A stretch of DNA of 64,000 nucleotides from Roseimicrobium gellanilyticum (GTDB lineage: Bacteria; Verrucomicrobiota; Verrucomicrobiia; Verrucomicrobiales; Verrucomicrobiaceae): assembly GCF_003315205.1 (NCBI RefSeq), contig NZ_QNRR01000002.1:1-64000 (forward strand). Direction: 5' to 3'. The stretch's first letter is position 1. The number at the start of each line of letters is the position of its first letter. Below, in pieces: positions 9,356 through 18,618 of the stretch. The translations under genes were made by a program, and so were the position numbers. Below the pieces are notes generated by a model that searched no databases, was not told where the DNA came from, and was given only the letters and a program-made list of their open reading frames with translations.

Positions 9356-9511
9356 TTTGAAGTGCTGGAGCTTGCTCCAGCTTTGGGTAGCGGAGCTTGC
9401 TCCGCGTGAAGCCAAGATTGGGCAGGAGCTCAGAAGAGGATTCTTACTCAGGGGTCACCTCACGGCAGCAGGCTGCCTGCGGAAAGCTGGAGCAAGCTCC
9501 AGCAGTCCAAA
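9356..9511. repeat. Inverted-repeat element, gagcttgctccagc family
   Basis: Arms 9356-9384 and 9483-9511 match as inverted repeats in nearly all of 29 positions; each contains the palindromic word ctggagcttgctccag. The right arm also includes cagcaggctgcctgc and gcagtccaa, linking it to the cagcaggctg family at 5665 and 7395. It fills most of the gap between sulfatases 2 and 3. Confidence 0.8.
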
Positions 9512-9587
9512 TTCGCGTATCGCTTTGCGTAAGACGTAGACCATTTCTTCGTTACAAGGCCCTCCGATTCCTCCAGACTCTCACATC

Positions 9588-11111
9588 ATGCGCACGTTCC
9601 TTATCCTACTCCTGTTGGTGGCTTCGCTGCCTTTTGCGCCCAAGGCTCAGGCACAGAAGCCGAATGTTCTTTTCCTCATCTCGGATGATTTGAACAATTA
9701 CCTCGGCTGCTACGGGGACCCGCGGGCGAAGACGCCGAACATCGACAAGCTCGCGTCGCGCGGGGTGCGTTTTGATCGCGCCTACTGCACCTTCCCGTTG
9801 TGTGGTCCGAGCAGAAACTCGATGCTCACGGGCCTTTATCCGAACAGCACGGGCATCCTCTCCAACGGCCAGATTTTCCGCCAGACCATTCCGAAGCAGT
9901 GGAGCCTGCCGCAGGCATTTCGCTTGGATGGCTACTTCGCGGCGCGCATTGGAAAGCTGTATCACTACAATGTGCCGAACTCGATTGGTACGAATGGCCA
10001 TGACGACCCCGGATCGTGGGAACTGGAGATGAATCGTGCTGGGGTGGATAGGTTGGAAGATCAGTCGAAGATCTTTTCGCTTATCCCCGGAAACTTCGGT
10101 GGCACACTGAGCTGGTACGCCTCGCCGAAGAGCGATGAGTTTCACACGGATGGACTCGCGGCCAAGGATGCGGAGTGGGTGCTGGAACGTTGTGCCAAGG
10201 AGAAGGATCGTCCTTTCTTCCTGGCCGTGGGTTTCTTCCGCCCGCATACCCCTTATGTCTCACCGAAGACGCCGTACTTTGACATGTATCCAGAGTCCGA
10301 GATGCCAGTCGTGCAGGGGGTGAAGGAAGATCAAGCGGACCTGCCGCCTGCAGCCCTTGGCAGCTACAAGAAGGAACAGGATAAGCTCACCGATGATCTC
10401 CGTCGCCAGACGTTGCAGGCATACTATGCGAGCATCAGTTTCATGGATGCGCAGGTGGGGCGCGTGGTGGATGCGCTCGACCGGCTCGGACTCTCTGAGA
10501 ACACCATCATTGTCTTCACCAGCGACCACGGATATCACATGGGAGAGCATGGTCTGTGGCAGAAGCAGAGTGTTTTCGAAGGCAGTGCGCGTGTGCCGCT
10601 GCTGATCGTGGCGCCCGGCGCAACCAAGGGTGGCGTGGCGAAGTCACCAGTGAGCCATCTCGACCTGTATCCGACCCTCACCGAACTGTGTGGTGTAAAG
10701 GCGCCGGCAAACATCCAGGGACAGAGCCTCGTGGGCATGTTGCAGGATCCCAAGGAGAAGGGGCGTGGTTGGGCGCTGACGCAGGTGGTGCGTGGCGGAG
10801 GTTTCCGTCGTGGGGGCGCCAGTGCCGCTGCGGGCGACAATGGGAATCGCTTCTTCGGTTACAGCCTGCGCACGGACCGCTGGCGCTACACGGAATGGGG
10901 CGAAGGAGAGAAGGGGCGCGAGTTGTACGACCACGAAGGCGACGCGGAGGAACTCACCAACCTCGCGAACGATCCGAAGCATGCGAAGACGGTTGAGGAA
11001 CTCTCCAGGCAACTGCGTGACGCGGTGAAAAGCAGCTTCCCTGCTGATGGCAAAATTCCTGTGCTCGACAAAGAGGCTGTGATGTGGCCGCCGAACCTCA
11101 CGGAACCGTAG
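9588..11111 (+). CDS. Secreted S1 sulfatase 3, iduronate-2-sulfatase-like
   Basis: A 507-residue sulfatase with a clear signal peptide (MRTFLILLLLVASLPFAPKAQA), PNVLFLISDDLN, formylglycine motif CGPSR (C72) and SDHGYHMGEHGLWQK. The last motif and the overall layout (ARIGKLYH, AVGFFRPHTPY) are characteristic of the iduronate-2-sulfatase/choline-sulfatase branch. The C-terminal quarter has the ELYDHEGDAEELTNLA domain-closing segment. No Lys/Gly tail, unlike its neighbours. Likely periplasmic or secreted; iduronate substrate is only a family-level suggestion. Confidence 0.92.
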   Translation: MRTFLILLLLVASLPFAPKAQAQKPNVLFLISDDLNNYLGCYGDPRAKTPNIDKLASRGVRFDRAYCTFPLCGPSRNSMLTGLYPNSTGILSNGQIFRQTIPKQWSLPQAFRLDGYFAARIGKLYHYNVPNSIGTNGHDDPGSWELEMNRAGVDRLEDQSKIFSLIPGNFGGTLSWYASPKSDEFHTDGLAAKDAEWVLERCAKEKDRPFFLAVGFFRPHTPYVSPKTPYFDMYPESEMPVVQGVKEDQADLPPAALGSYKKEQDKLTDDLRRQTLQAYYASISFMDAQVGRVVDALDRLGLSENTIIVFTSDHGYHMGEHGLWQKQSVFEGSARVPLLIVAPGATKGGVAKSPVSHLDLYPTLTELCGVKAPANIQGQSLVGMLQDPKEKGRGWALTQVVRGGGFRRGGASAAAGDNGNRFFGYSLRTDRWRYTEWGEGEKGRELYDHEGDAEELTNLANDPKHAKTVEELSRQLRDAVKSSFPADGKIPVLDKEAVMWPPNLTEP

Positions 11112-11173
11112 AGCGTAGACATTGGTGGGTCAGGCGCCTGTCTGACGCGCGGAGGGATGCACGATGCTGCGTC

Positions 11174-11635
11174 CTACCGCGTGAAAATTCCTCTGCCCTT
11201 CTCGCTGCGTTCGATGTCCTTCAACTGCACATCCAGTGCACGCACGGAGATCTGAATCTCCCAGGCAGAGACGATCAAGGAGGCAATCATGAAGAGAAGG
11301 CTCGCTCCGAAGGTGGCCTTCCCAGCCTCCAGCCAACCGAGGAACAGGCAAAACATTGCCACGGTGCAAAGCAGGATGCTGACCACTCCGAGGAACTGCA
11401 TGGTGCGGATCATTTTGAGCCGTGTGCGAAGATTCTGAATCTGCTGCACATAGATCTCATGCGGGGCCGCTGTGTGCGCGGCATGCAGCGCACGCACCAC
11501 GGATGCCAGGCCCAGAAAGCGATTCGTGTAGGCCAGCAGCAGCAGGGAGATGGCTGGGAAAAGCAAGGACGGTGTGGCGAGGGTGATCTCCATGAAGCGC
11601 TGAAACTCCACTCCGATGGACGGGAGGTCAAGCAA
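11174..11635 (-). CDS. DUF2721 family membrane protein
   Basis: A 153-residue protein with the DUF2721 signature LATPSLLFPAISLLLLAYTNRF near the N-terminus and three hydrophobic segments (about residues 20-40, 78-102 and 107-128). Function of the family is unknown; inner-membrane location expected. Most family members begin a few residues before the ATP-S-LLFP motif, so ATG 11593 (MEITLATP, 139 residues) is an equally good start. It converges with sulfatase 3 and diverges from the HIT gene, interrupting the sulfatase locus. Confidence 0.8.
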   Translation of the reverse strand: MLDLPSIGVEFQRFMEITLATPSLLFPAISLLLLAYTNRFLGLASVVRALHAAHTAAPHEIYVQQIQNLRTRLKMIRTMQFLGVVSILLCTVAMFCLFLGWLEAGKATFGASLLFMIASLIVSAWEIQISVRALDVQLKDIERSEKGRGIFTR

Positions 11636-11691
11636 TGCCCATGACGCGGGGTGTGGACCATTTGCGGCGATGGGCTACACTCGGCGTCATC

Positions 11692-12129
11692 ATGAAGACC
11701 ACCTTTCAGCGAATCATTGAAGGGGAATTGCCTGCCAGCTTCGTGCTGAAGAATGAGAAGGTGTGCGCCTTTCTGGACATCCATCCCTACAATGCAGGTC
11801 ATACACTGGTGGTGCCGCGTCACTTTGCGGCGAGTCTCGAAGAGCTGCCCCAAGAGTTTGCTTCGGCCATGTTTGCCGCAGGGCGGCGCATCGTGATTGC
11901 GCTCAAGAACTGTGGGATTCCCTGCGATGGCGTGAATCTGAAACTCAATGATGGCGTGGCGGCAGGTCAGGATGTGATGCACTGCCATCTGCACGTCATC
12001 CCACGATTGCATGGTGACAGTCTGGCGGCTGGCGGGTGGGGGCAGGTTGCCAGCGAGCCCTGGGACGAATCCCGCCGTATGCACCTGGACGGGATTGCAG
12101 AGCGGATTCGGGAAGCCCTGCCAGAGTAA
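11692..12129 (+). CDS. HIT family nucleotide hydrolase
   Basis: A 145-residue histidine-triad protein. The triad is HCHLHVIPR (H97, H99, H101), preceded by the conserved FLDIHPYNAGHTLVVPRHF and LNDGVAAGQDVMH segments of the Hint/HIT group, which cleave nucleoside phosphoramidates or AMP-lysine conjugates. Cytoplasmic. Start ATG 11692 gives the normal family N-terminus (MKTTFQRIIEGELP). Its 3' end is only 9 nt from the end of the convergent sulfatase 4. Confidence 0.92.
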   Translation: MKTTFQRIIEGELPASFVLKNEKVCAFLDIHPYNAGHTLVVPRHFAASLEELPQEFASAMFAAGRRIVIALKNCGIPCDGVNLKLNDGVAAGQDVMHCHLHVIPRLHGDSLAAGGWGQVASEPWDESRRMHLDGIAERIREALPE

Positions 12130-12138
12130 CCTGTCACC

Positions 12139-13626
12139 CTACTTGCCCGCGACCGCAGGCTTTTCCATGGGGAAGATGGTGTTCTCACTCACCTCCGTCT
12201 TCAGCAGCTCTTCGGCCTGTTGAATCACGTCCGCGCTGCCCGCTGCAATGTCCTTTTTCTCGGAGCGATCCGTCGCGATGTCATACACTTCCCAGTTGCC
12301 GGGTTTCTTGGTCTTCAACCCCTGGCGTACGGCCTTCTTGTCACCGATGCGCACGGCGATCTGTCCGGTGTATTCGGGAAAGAGCCAGAGCATGGGCTTC
12401 GTGTGTGCCGTGTTCTTGCCGCTGGTGATGGCGGGCCAGAGGCTCTCACCATCCAGGCCCTCGGGCTTGGTGAGTCCAGTTGCTTCACACAGGGTGGGGA
12501 ACCAATCAGCGAAGTAGCCTGGCGAATCGTTCACCACGTTTGCGGGGATCTTGCCCGGCAGGCGCGCGATCATCGGCACCCGGATGCCGCCCTCATACAC
12601 GCTGCCCTTGAAACCTCGCAGGTCGGCGGTGCTGTTGAAGAACTTTGCATCGGCGCCGCCCACGCTGAATTTGGAGTCCGCATTGCGTGGATGGGTGGTG
12701 CCATTGTCACTGGTGAAAATGATGAGGGTGCGATCGGCGACACCTGCTTTTTCGAGTGAGTCCATCACCCTGCCCACATAGCTGTCGAGATCCGAGATCA
12801 TGGCAGCATAGCCGGCGTGCGGACGGGGATGTGGCACATAGCCATTTTCACCGCGATACGGTTCCTGGTCCCACTCCTTGGGGAACTTCTCCACACTTTC
12901 TTTGGGCGGATGCATGGAGACGTGCGGTTCGATGAAGGCGAGGTAGAGGAAGAAGGGTTTCTTCGCATTGTCCGCGATGAACTTCTCCGCCTCGGCAATC
13001 ATCAGTTTGGGAGCGTAGGTTTCGCCAATCCAGTCCTCCAACTTTACTTCGCCTTCCGGTTGCTTTGCATGGCCGGGAATGGGCTTTTGATTGATGACTA
13101 CCTTTTCGGAGTTTCTCCACACATGGGAGGGATAGTAGCTGTGGGCAACGGACTGGCAGTTGTACCCGAAGAAGAGATCAAAGCCTTTCGTGTTGGGATC
13201 CCCGGTGCTGCCTACGGGTCCGAGACCCCATTTTCCCATGGCACCTGTGGCGTAGCCTGCCTCCCGAAAGACCTGGGCAATCGTCCGGGCTTTCTCCGAG
13301 ATGGGATATTGCCCCTCCTCGTACCGCGGCAGAAGCTTCTTCGCCTGCATGTTGCCGCGAATCTCTGCATGACCTAGGTGCTTGCCGGTCATGAGCACGC
13401 ATCGCGAGGGCGCGCATACCGGCGCTCCGGAGTAGTGCTGCGTGAAACGGCTTCCCTGCTTCGCGAGCTTGTCGAGATTTGGCGTGGGAATCTTCTCCTG
13501 TCCATAGCAGCCGAGTTCTCCCCAGCCCAGATCATCCGCGATGACAAAGACCACATTCAACTTCTCCGCCGCAGGGGATGCAACGGCCGTGACGAGGAGG
13601 AAGCAGAGGGCGGAAATGCGTTTCAT
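12139..13626 (-). CDS. Secreted S1 sulfatase 4, arylsulfatase A-like (CAPSR type)
   Basis: A 495-residue protein with a short signal peptide (MKRISALCFLLVTAVASPAA), LNVVFVIADDLGWGELGCYG, formylglycine motif CAPSR (C71), MGKWGLG, and the TSDNGTTHPR second metal motif followed by GFKGSVYEGGIRVPMIARLPG. This is the arylsulfatase A/atsA type. Its ATG overlaps the stop codon of the upstream sulfatase 5 by 4 nt (13623-13626), so translation is probably coupled. Last gene of the minus-strand run PhoD, S7, S6, S5, S4. Confidence 0.93.
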   Translation of the reverse strand: MKRISALCFLLVTAVASPAAEKLNVVFVIADDLGWGELGCYGQEKIPTPNLDKLAKQGSRFTQHYSGAPVCAPSRCVLMTGKHLGHAEIRGNMQAKKLLPRYEEGQYPISEKARTIAQVFREAGYATGAMGKWGLGPVGSTGDPNTKGFDLFFGYNCQSVAHSYYPSHVWRNSEKVVINQKPIPGHAKQPEGEVKLEDWIGETYAPKLMIAEAEKFIADNAKKPFFLYLAFIEPHVSMHPPKESVEKFPKEWDQEPYRGENGYVPHPRPHAGYAAMISDLDSYVGRVMDSLEKAGVADRTLIIFTSDNGTTHPRNADSKFSVGGADAKFFNSTADLRGFKGSVYEGGIRVPMIARLPGKIPANVVNDSPGYFADWFPTLCEATGLTKPEGLDGESLWPAITSGKNTAHTKPMLWLFPEYTGQIAVRIGDKKAVRQGLKTKKPGNWEVYDIATDRSEKKDIAAGSADVIQQAEELLKTEVSENTIFPMEKPAVAGK

Positions 13627-15137
13627 GACTGCGTGGGAACGGTGGGTGTCGAGACCTTCTTGCCACCGGGCTTCTTCCCCGGGGCATTCTTGCGATAGCC
13701 ACGCTCTCCCATGGGCAGGAGGGCGCCACCCCTGGCATCCCTCTCCTGATTGCAGAGGGCGCGCATGGCTTTGAGGGCCTCCGCGTGGGCGGGATCCGCA
13801 GCCACATTCTTCAGTTCATCCTTGTCCGCCTTCAGGTCGTAGAGCAGTTCGTTGGAGGGTGCGGGCTGATCCACGTAGCGCGCATACATGTACTGTTGAC
13901 CGCGCATTCCCTCCCAGGTGAGTGTCGGCGCGAGATCGAGGTGTTCGCAGAAGAAATGGTCGCGCCAGGTGGTTGGTTGTTCTCCACGCACCAGTGGCGC
14001 GAGGCTGCTGCCCTGGTAGCCGGCAGGTTTCGCCACTCCTGCCCAATCAAGGAAAGTCGCCGGGAGATCCACGTTCAGTGCCATTTCATCCAGCACGCGC
14101 CCCCGCTTTTCCTTCGGCAGACGTGGGTCATAGATGATCATGGGCACACGCAGGGATTCATCATAGTGTGACCACTTCCCCTGGAAACCCCGGTCACCGA
14201 GGTAGTAGCCATTGTCCGCGGTGTACACAATGATGGTATTGTCCGCGAGACCGGCGTCTCGCAGGACCTGAAGCACTCGGGCGATGGCCTTATCAATCCC
14301 ACTGATCATGCGGAAGTACGCGCGCACATTTATCTCGTACTTCTCCGGCGTGTCATAGCCCCAGAAGAAGCGTTCGCGATTGATGGATTGCTTGAGGAAT
14401 TCCGGCTGGCTTTCGTAGATGGCGGGAGCGCCGAGTCGTGGCGGGGGAATCTTTGTATCCTCATACATGCCATCGGTTGATGGCGGCCAGGGATAGTGGC
14501 CGATGCCCGGACGTTTGTCACCATCCTCTGCATGGGCGGCATTGAACCAGAGGTTCAGGCAGAAGGGTTGATCCTTCGGTTGGACCTTGATGAACTCAAT
14601 GCCACGATCGCAGATGATGTCCGTCTCATGACGCTTGGTGCCATCCGGCATGCTCTTCAGATAGGGATTCCGGCCAACGGGCTCGTACACATCGTACTGG
14701 GACTCTGGTTTGAATCCCGGAGGCGCCATCATGTGCCACTTTCCGATGTGGCCTGTGCGATAGCCCGCCTGGCGCAGTTCCACCGGGAACGTGTGTGCCA
14801 GCGACTCTGGCTTCACCGTGGGCAGCGAGTCACGCAAGGCATGCGTGCGCGCCCATTGTCCTGTAAGCACGGTGGCACGGCTCACCCAGCACACGGAGGT
14901 GGTGACGAAAGCATTCCTGAAACGCACGCCCTCCGACGCAAGCGCGTCGATGGCGGGCGTCCTGATGATCGGGTGTCCCGCGCAACCAAGCGTGTCGTAG
15001 CGCTGGTCATCCGCAAACAGGAAGAGGATGTTTGGCCTCTTCGACGTTGACGCAGAGCTGGGTGAGGGCGCCTGCGCAGCAACATGGCCCAGGGGCAATG
15101 TGACAACAGCGAGTGCGGAGAGGAGCCATGAATTCAT
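13623..15137 (-). CDS. S1 sulfatase 5 with variant CWVSR motif
   Basis: A 504-residue sulfatase-fold protein with a signal peptide (about 1-21), PNILFLFADDQRYDTLGC, and YTADNGYYLGDRGFQGKW as second metal site. The catalytic motif is C83-W-V-S-R: Cys and Arg are present, but the usual Pro (C-x-P-x-R) is Val. It lies in the expected place (TTSVCWVSRATVLTGQW), so it is a real variant and not a mis-aligned motif. Whether FGE or anSME can modify it cannot be judged. The C-terminus is Lys/Gly/Pro rich. It ends with a 4-nt overlap with sulfatase 4 and begins 36 nt after sulfatase 6. Confidence 0.88.
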   Translation of the reverse strand: MNSWLLSALAVVTLPLGHVAAQAPSPSSASTSKRPNILFLFADDQRYDTLGCAGHPIIRTPAIDALASEGVRFRNAFVTTSVCWVSRATVLTGQWARTHALRDSLPTVKPESLAHTFPVELRQAGYRTGHIGKWHMMAPPGFKPESQYDVYEPVGRNPYLKSMPDGTKRHETDIICDRGIEFIKVQPKDQPFCLNLWFNAAHAEDGDKRPGIGHYPWPPSTDGMYEDTKIPPPRLGAPAIYESQPEFLKQSINRERFFWGYDTPEKYEINVRAYFRMISGIDKAIARVLQVLRDAGLADNTIIVYTADNGYYLGDRGFQGKWSHYDESLRVPMIIYDPRLPKEKRGRVLDEMALNVDLPATFLDWAGVAKPAGYQGSSLAPLVRGEQPTTWRDHFFCEHLDLAPTLTWEGMRGQQYMYARYVDQPAPSNELLYDLKADKDELKNVAADPAHAEALKAMRALCNQERDARGGALLPMGERGYRKNAPGKKPGGKKVSTPTVPTQS

Positions 15138-15173
15138 GAGGGAGGATGAGGCGCGAGGGTTCTCTTCAATTTG

Positions 15174-17027
15174 CTACTCCGCCAATGTGAGCGTCACGCG
15201 GCGGACATCCATCACGGACTTGCCGGGTATTTCCAGCGCACGCAGTGTGAGCGGGCCCTGTCCCTCCGTGAGCTTCATCTTTCCGAGGTTCAACGTGCGG
15301 AACTCCTTCATCTGCGATTCGCCATGTGGACGCGGCAGGGTGTCCTGATTTGTATTCAGCGGAGGGTCCCATCCGGGCGAGACCTTTCCTGTGTGCGAGC
15401 TGCCATTGAAGCTGAGTTCGACGGTGGCACCTGCGTCCGACTCCGGGCAGGTGTAGTCGATGGTCACTTCATAAGTTCCCGTGGTGTGCACATCGAGGAG
15501 CCACACCATGCAGTCGTCCTTGCTGCGCCAGTTTACAAAATAGGAGCAGTTCGGCGCATTGCTGCTGCGCTGGACTTCTCCACGTGGATCTCCATCACGC
15601 GCCGGCAGCATGGTGATGGGGAATTCGCGGTAACCCACCGGGATGGGGCGCGGATCCACGGCATTCGCGGGATTGTTCTTCCGGCCGCCGCCTTTGGGTT
15701 TGTTGGGCTGGGCCTGAGCCTGGGCTTGAACTTGGGTCTTGGGTTTCAAGGCTGGCGCGGCATCCGTGCCGAACATCTCCAGCCGCCACGCCTTCACTGC
15801 ATCCTTGAGCTTGGCTGCCAGCGCCGGTTCCTTGTCATTGATGGGCGTGGACTGACCGGGGTCGGTAGTCATGTCATACAGGTTCCCGGCGTTGTCCAGG
15901 CGATGGACTTGCGTGCGCACACTCACCTGACCTCCCCAAGTCGAGAAGATGCTCCGGGCGACCCATTCCACCTTTTCGCGCTTGAGTAGTGGGGATAGGT
16001 CCCATCCATCCAGCGGCTTGTCTCCCACTCGCTTCACACCTGCCAATGACGTAAGCGTGGGCAGCAGGTCGATCGCGCCGCTGATGTAGGAAACGGTGTG
16101 TCCCTTGGGCAGTTGCGCGGGCCAGCTGATGTAACACACGGAGCGAACGCCCCCTTCATCCGTATTGCTCTTCTTACCCTTCATGCCGCCGGTCCATCGA
16201 TGGGAGTTGGGACCGTTGTCCGAGAAATAGAGCACGATGGTATTCTCAGAAAGATTCAATTCCTTCAGCTTCGCCAGCACCCTGCCTACATTCATGTCCT
16301 GATTGGCCAGCATGGCATGCACCACACGCGTCTCATCGATGTTTTCCTGCTTTTCATCCGTGGCCCGCTGGGTGATTTCCTTCTGCTTGAATTCATCCCA
16401 GTTCTTCTGCGGTGCGGACCACGGTGAGTGCGGCGTGGTGAAGGGCACATAGCAGAGGAAGGGCTTGTCCTTGTTCTTCTCGATGAATCCGAGGGCGCGG
16501 TCGGTGCAGACGTCCACGATGTATCCCTTCGTGCGAATCATGCGGCCGTTTTCCTCCAGCGGCGCGTCAAAGTACTCGCCCCAGTGACCGGAGCTGTGGC
16601 CGAAATATTCGTCAAACCCGCGTGCCATGGGATGGTAGGGCCACTGTGTGCCATTGTGCCACTTCCCAAAAGCGCCCGTGGCATAGCCGGCAGCTTTGAA
16701 GGCATCTGCCACCGTCTTCTCAGAAAGGTCGAGCCGTTCCTGTCCCGTGGAGACACCCTTCACTCCGCCACGTGGATGGTATCGTCCCGTGAGGAACTCC
16801 GCCCGTGTGGGTGAGCACACCGGGCAGACATAGAAGCGATCGAGTGATACGCCGTTCTGCGCAATGGAGTCGATGTTTGGCGTGACGGCGGCCTTGTTCC
16901 CCGAGTGACCGTAGTCTCCCCATCCGGCATCATCGGCGAGGAAGATGACGAGGTTCGGCTTCTCTGCAGCGTGGGACAGCGAGACGCTCAAGAGCCATGT
17001 GCAAGCAAGAGTGAGGAGGAGTTTCAT
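15174..17027 (-). CDS. Secreted S1 sulfatase 6 with C-terminal beta-sandwich-like domain
   Basis: A 617-residue protein. Signal peptide MKLLLTLACTWLLSVSLSHA, then PNLVIFLADDAGWGDYGHSG, formylglycine motif CSPTR (C71), FGKWHNG, and SDNGPNSHRWTGGMKG: arylsulfatase A-like. After about residue 420 a Gln/Ala/Lys/Gly-rich linker (QVQAQAQAQPNKPKGGG) leads to about 150 residues with alternating hydrophobic strands (MVWLLDVHTTGTYEVTIDY, ATVELSFNG, DVRRVTLTLAE), consistent with a carbohydrate-binding-type beta sandwich. The start is ATG 17027 at the signal peptide; a TTG at 17042 is less likely. Between sulfatases 7 and 5 in one likely transcript. Confidence 0.9.
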   Translation of the reverse strand: MKLLLTLACTWLLSVSLSHAAEKPNLVIFLADDAGWGDYGHSGNKAAVTPNIDSIAQNGVSLDRFYVCPVCSPTRAEFLTGRYHPRGGVKGVSTGQERLDLSEKTVADAFKAAGYATGAFGKWHNGTQWPYHPMARGFDEYFGHSSGHWGEYFDAPLEENGRMIRTKGYIVDVCTDRALGFIEKNKDKPFLCYVPFTTPHSPWSAPQKNWDEFKQKEITQRATDEKQENIDETRVVHAMLANQDMNVGRVLAKLKELNLSENTIVLYFSDNGPNSHRWTGGMKGKKSNTDEGGVRSVCYISWPAQLPKGHTVSYISGAIDLLPTLTSLAGVKRVGDKPLDGWDLSPLLKREKVEWVARSIFSTWGGQVSVRTQVHRLDNAGNLYDMTTDPGQSTPINDKEPALAAKLKDAVKAWRLEMFGTDAAPALKPKTQVQAQAQAQPNKPKGGGRKNNPANAVDPRPIPVGYREFPITMLPARDGDPRGEVQRSSNAPNCSYFVNWRSKDDCMVWLLDVHTTGTYEVTIDYTCPESDAGATVELSFNGSSHTGKVSPGWDPPLNTNQDTLPRPHGESQMKEFRTLNLGKMKLTEGQGPLTLRALEIPGKSVMDVRRVTLTLAE

Positions 17028-17081
17028 GTGGGAAGATGGCAAAAGGAAGGTGGATCTCGGCGTGATTCTTGGGGAACGACG

Positions 17082-18569
17082 TCACTCGTCGGCATCCTTT
17101 TTGGGGGCTGTTTTGCCTTTGCCTTTCGCGCCAGGCTTCTTCGCCGGTGTATTGAGGTGAGTCATGGGCTTCTCCATGGCCTTCATCGCGGCCATGCCCT
17201 CGGGAGTGAGCAACGGGTCCTTGGTGTTTTCGCGCCACTCCAACAAGGCGGTTTGCAGACGCTTCAGCGTTTCTGCATGCTCGGGTTGCGAGGCTAGGTC
17301 TTTCCACTCCCATGGATCCGTCTGCAGATCGTACAGTTCGAACTCAGGTGGATTGGCCGCGAGCTCGAAGAGCTTGGCGACCTCGGTTCCAGAGAACTTC
17401 TCACTGCGTGCCATCGCGAGAGCAGCGTCACCATCGATGCCGGAGTTTGGCCTGGCCTTTCCGGCAAGCAGATTGTGGATCAGTTTGTACCGGGCGTCGC
17501 GAATGGTGCGGCGCGGAAAGAAAGGGATGGAACCATGAAAATGAAACTCGGTGGCCAGGTACTGGCGATGCTGGGAGGCATCCAGGGTGTGGCGGAGCGA
17601 GCGGCCCTGTACGTTCCCGGGGATGGTTTGTCCCGTTGCGTCCAGAATGGTTGGCAAGAGGTCCACCGTGCCCACGAGTGCAGGCGTGCGTTCTCCGGGA
17701 GTGAAGACACCGGGCCACAGCGCGAGCATGGGTACCTTCACCCCACCTTCGTAGCAGGAGGTCTTCCCACGCACAAAAGGCGGACCATGGTCTCCCACGA
17801 AGAGCACAAGTGTGTTGTTCATCTTGCCCGAGGCCTCCAGCTCAGCGAGGAGCAGGCCGAGTCCGGCATCAATGCGCGTGACAGCATTGTAGTACTGCGT
17901 CACACGCTCGATTTGTTCTTGAGTATCGATCTTCTGGAATGGGAAGGGAGGCACCTCACCGACCTTCAATGGAGTTTCAGGGATGCCCTCATATTGCGTC
18001 GGAAATGCCTCATCCGGCGGACGGGGACTGCGTCCCATGACGTGCGGATCCGCGAAGTTTACCATGAAGAAGAAGGGCTCCTGCGTCTCGCGGATGTAGG
18101 CACCGGCGACCTTTGCCACATTCTTCACATCACGCATGTCTGACTTGAGCCGCTGGTCGAAGGGGAATGTATTCTCGGGAGCCACGTGCAGCTTTCCCAG
18201 GAGGGCGGTGCTGTAGCCGGCATTCTTCAGCAGTGCGGGAATGGTCTGTGCCCGCAACGGCTCATGCAGGGCAAAGCCTCCATTCACCAAACCGTACTGT
18301 CCATTCGCGTGCGGATAGATGCCTGTGAACATTGCGCTGCGAGAAGGACTGCACGAGGCCTGGGCCACGTAGGCATTCTCAAAGAGGCGCCCTTTTTTTG
18401 CCATCGCGTCGAGATTCGGCGTGCGTGCCACCTTGTCTCCGTAGCAGCCCACCTGCACGCCGAGATCGTCGGAGGTGATGAGCAGCACATTGACTTTGGG
18501 ATTCTCCGCGGCGGAGGCGGAAAGCCATGCACTGATGAAGACCAGCAGGAGGAGGAAGGTGCGTTTCAT
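17082..18569 (-). CDS. Secreted S1 sulfatase 7, heparan N-sulfatase-like
   Basis: A 495-residue sulfatase with signal peptide (MKRTFLLLLVFISAWLSASA), VNVLLITSDDLGVQVGCYGD, formylglycine motif CSPSR (C73), LGKLHV, FADPHVMGR, and GDHGPPFVRGKTSCYEGGVKVPM. This combination resembles N-sulfoglucosamine sulfohydrolases. The C-terminal 30 residues are Lys/Pro/Gly rich, as in sulfatases 1, 2 and 5. It starts 49 nt after the PhoD-like gene and is followed after 54 nt by sulfatase 6. Heparan-like substrate is a family-level inference. Confidence 0.92.
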   Translation of the reverse strand: MKRTFLLLLVFISAWLSASAAENPKVNVLLITSDDLGVQVGCYGDKVARTPNLDAMAKKGRLFENAYVAQASCSPSRSAMFTGIYPHANGQYGLVNGGFALHEPLRAQTIPALLKNAGYSTALLGKLHVAPENTFPFDQRLKSDMRDVKNVAKVAGAYIRETQEPFFFMVNFADPHVMGRSPRPPDEAFPTQYEGIPETPLKVGEVPPFPFQKIDTQEQIERVTQYYNAVTRIDAGLGLLLAELEASGKMNNTLVLFVGDHGPPFVRGKTSCYEGGVKVPMLALWPGVFTPGERTPALVGTVDLLPTILDATGQTIPGNVQGRSLRHTLDASQHRQYLATEFHFHGSIPFFPRRTIRDARYKLIHNLLAGKARPNSGIDGDAALAMARSEKFSGTEVAKLFELAANPPEFELYDLQTDPWEWKDLASQPEHAETLKRLQTALLEWRENTKDPLLTPEGMAAMKAMEKPMTHLNTPAKKPGAKGKGKTAPKKDADE

Positions 18570-18618
18570 AGGGAGAGGGAAATAAGAAGCTGGTGTGAGG
18601 CGTGAGAAGCAGGTGTGA

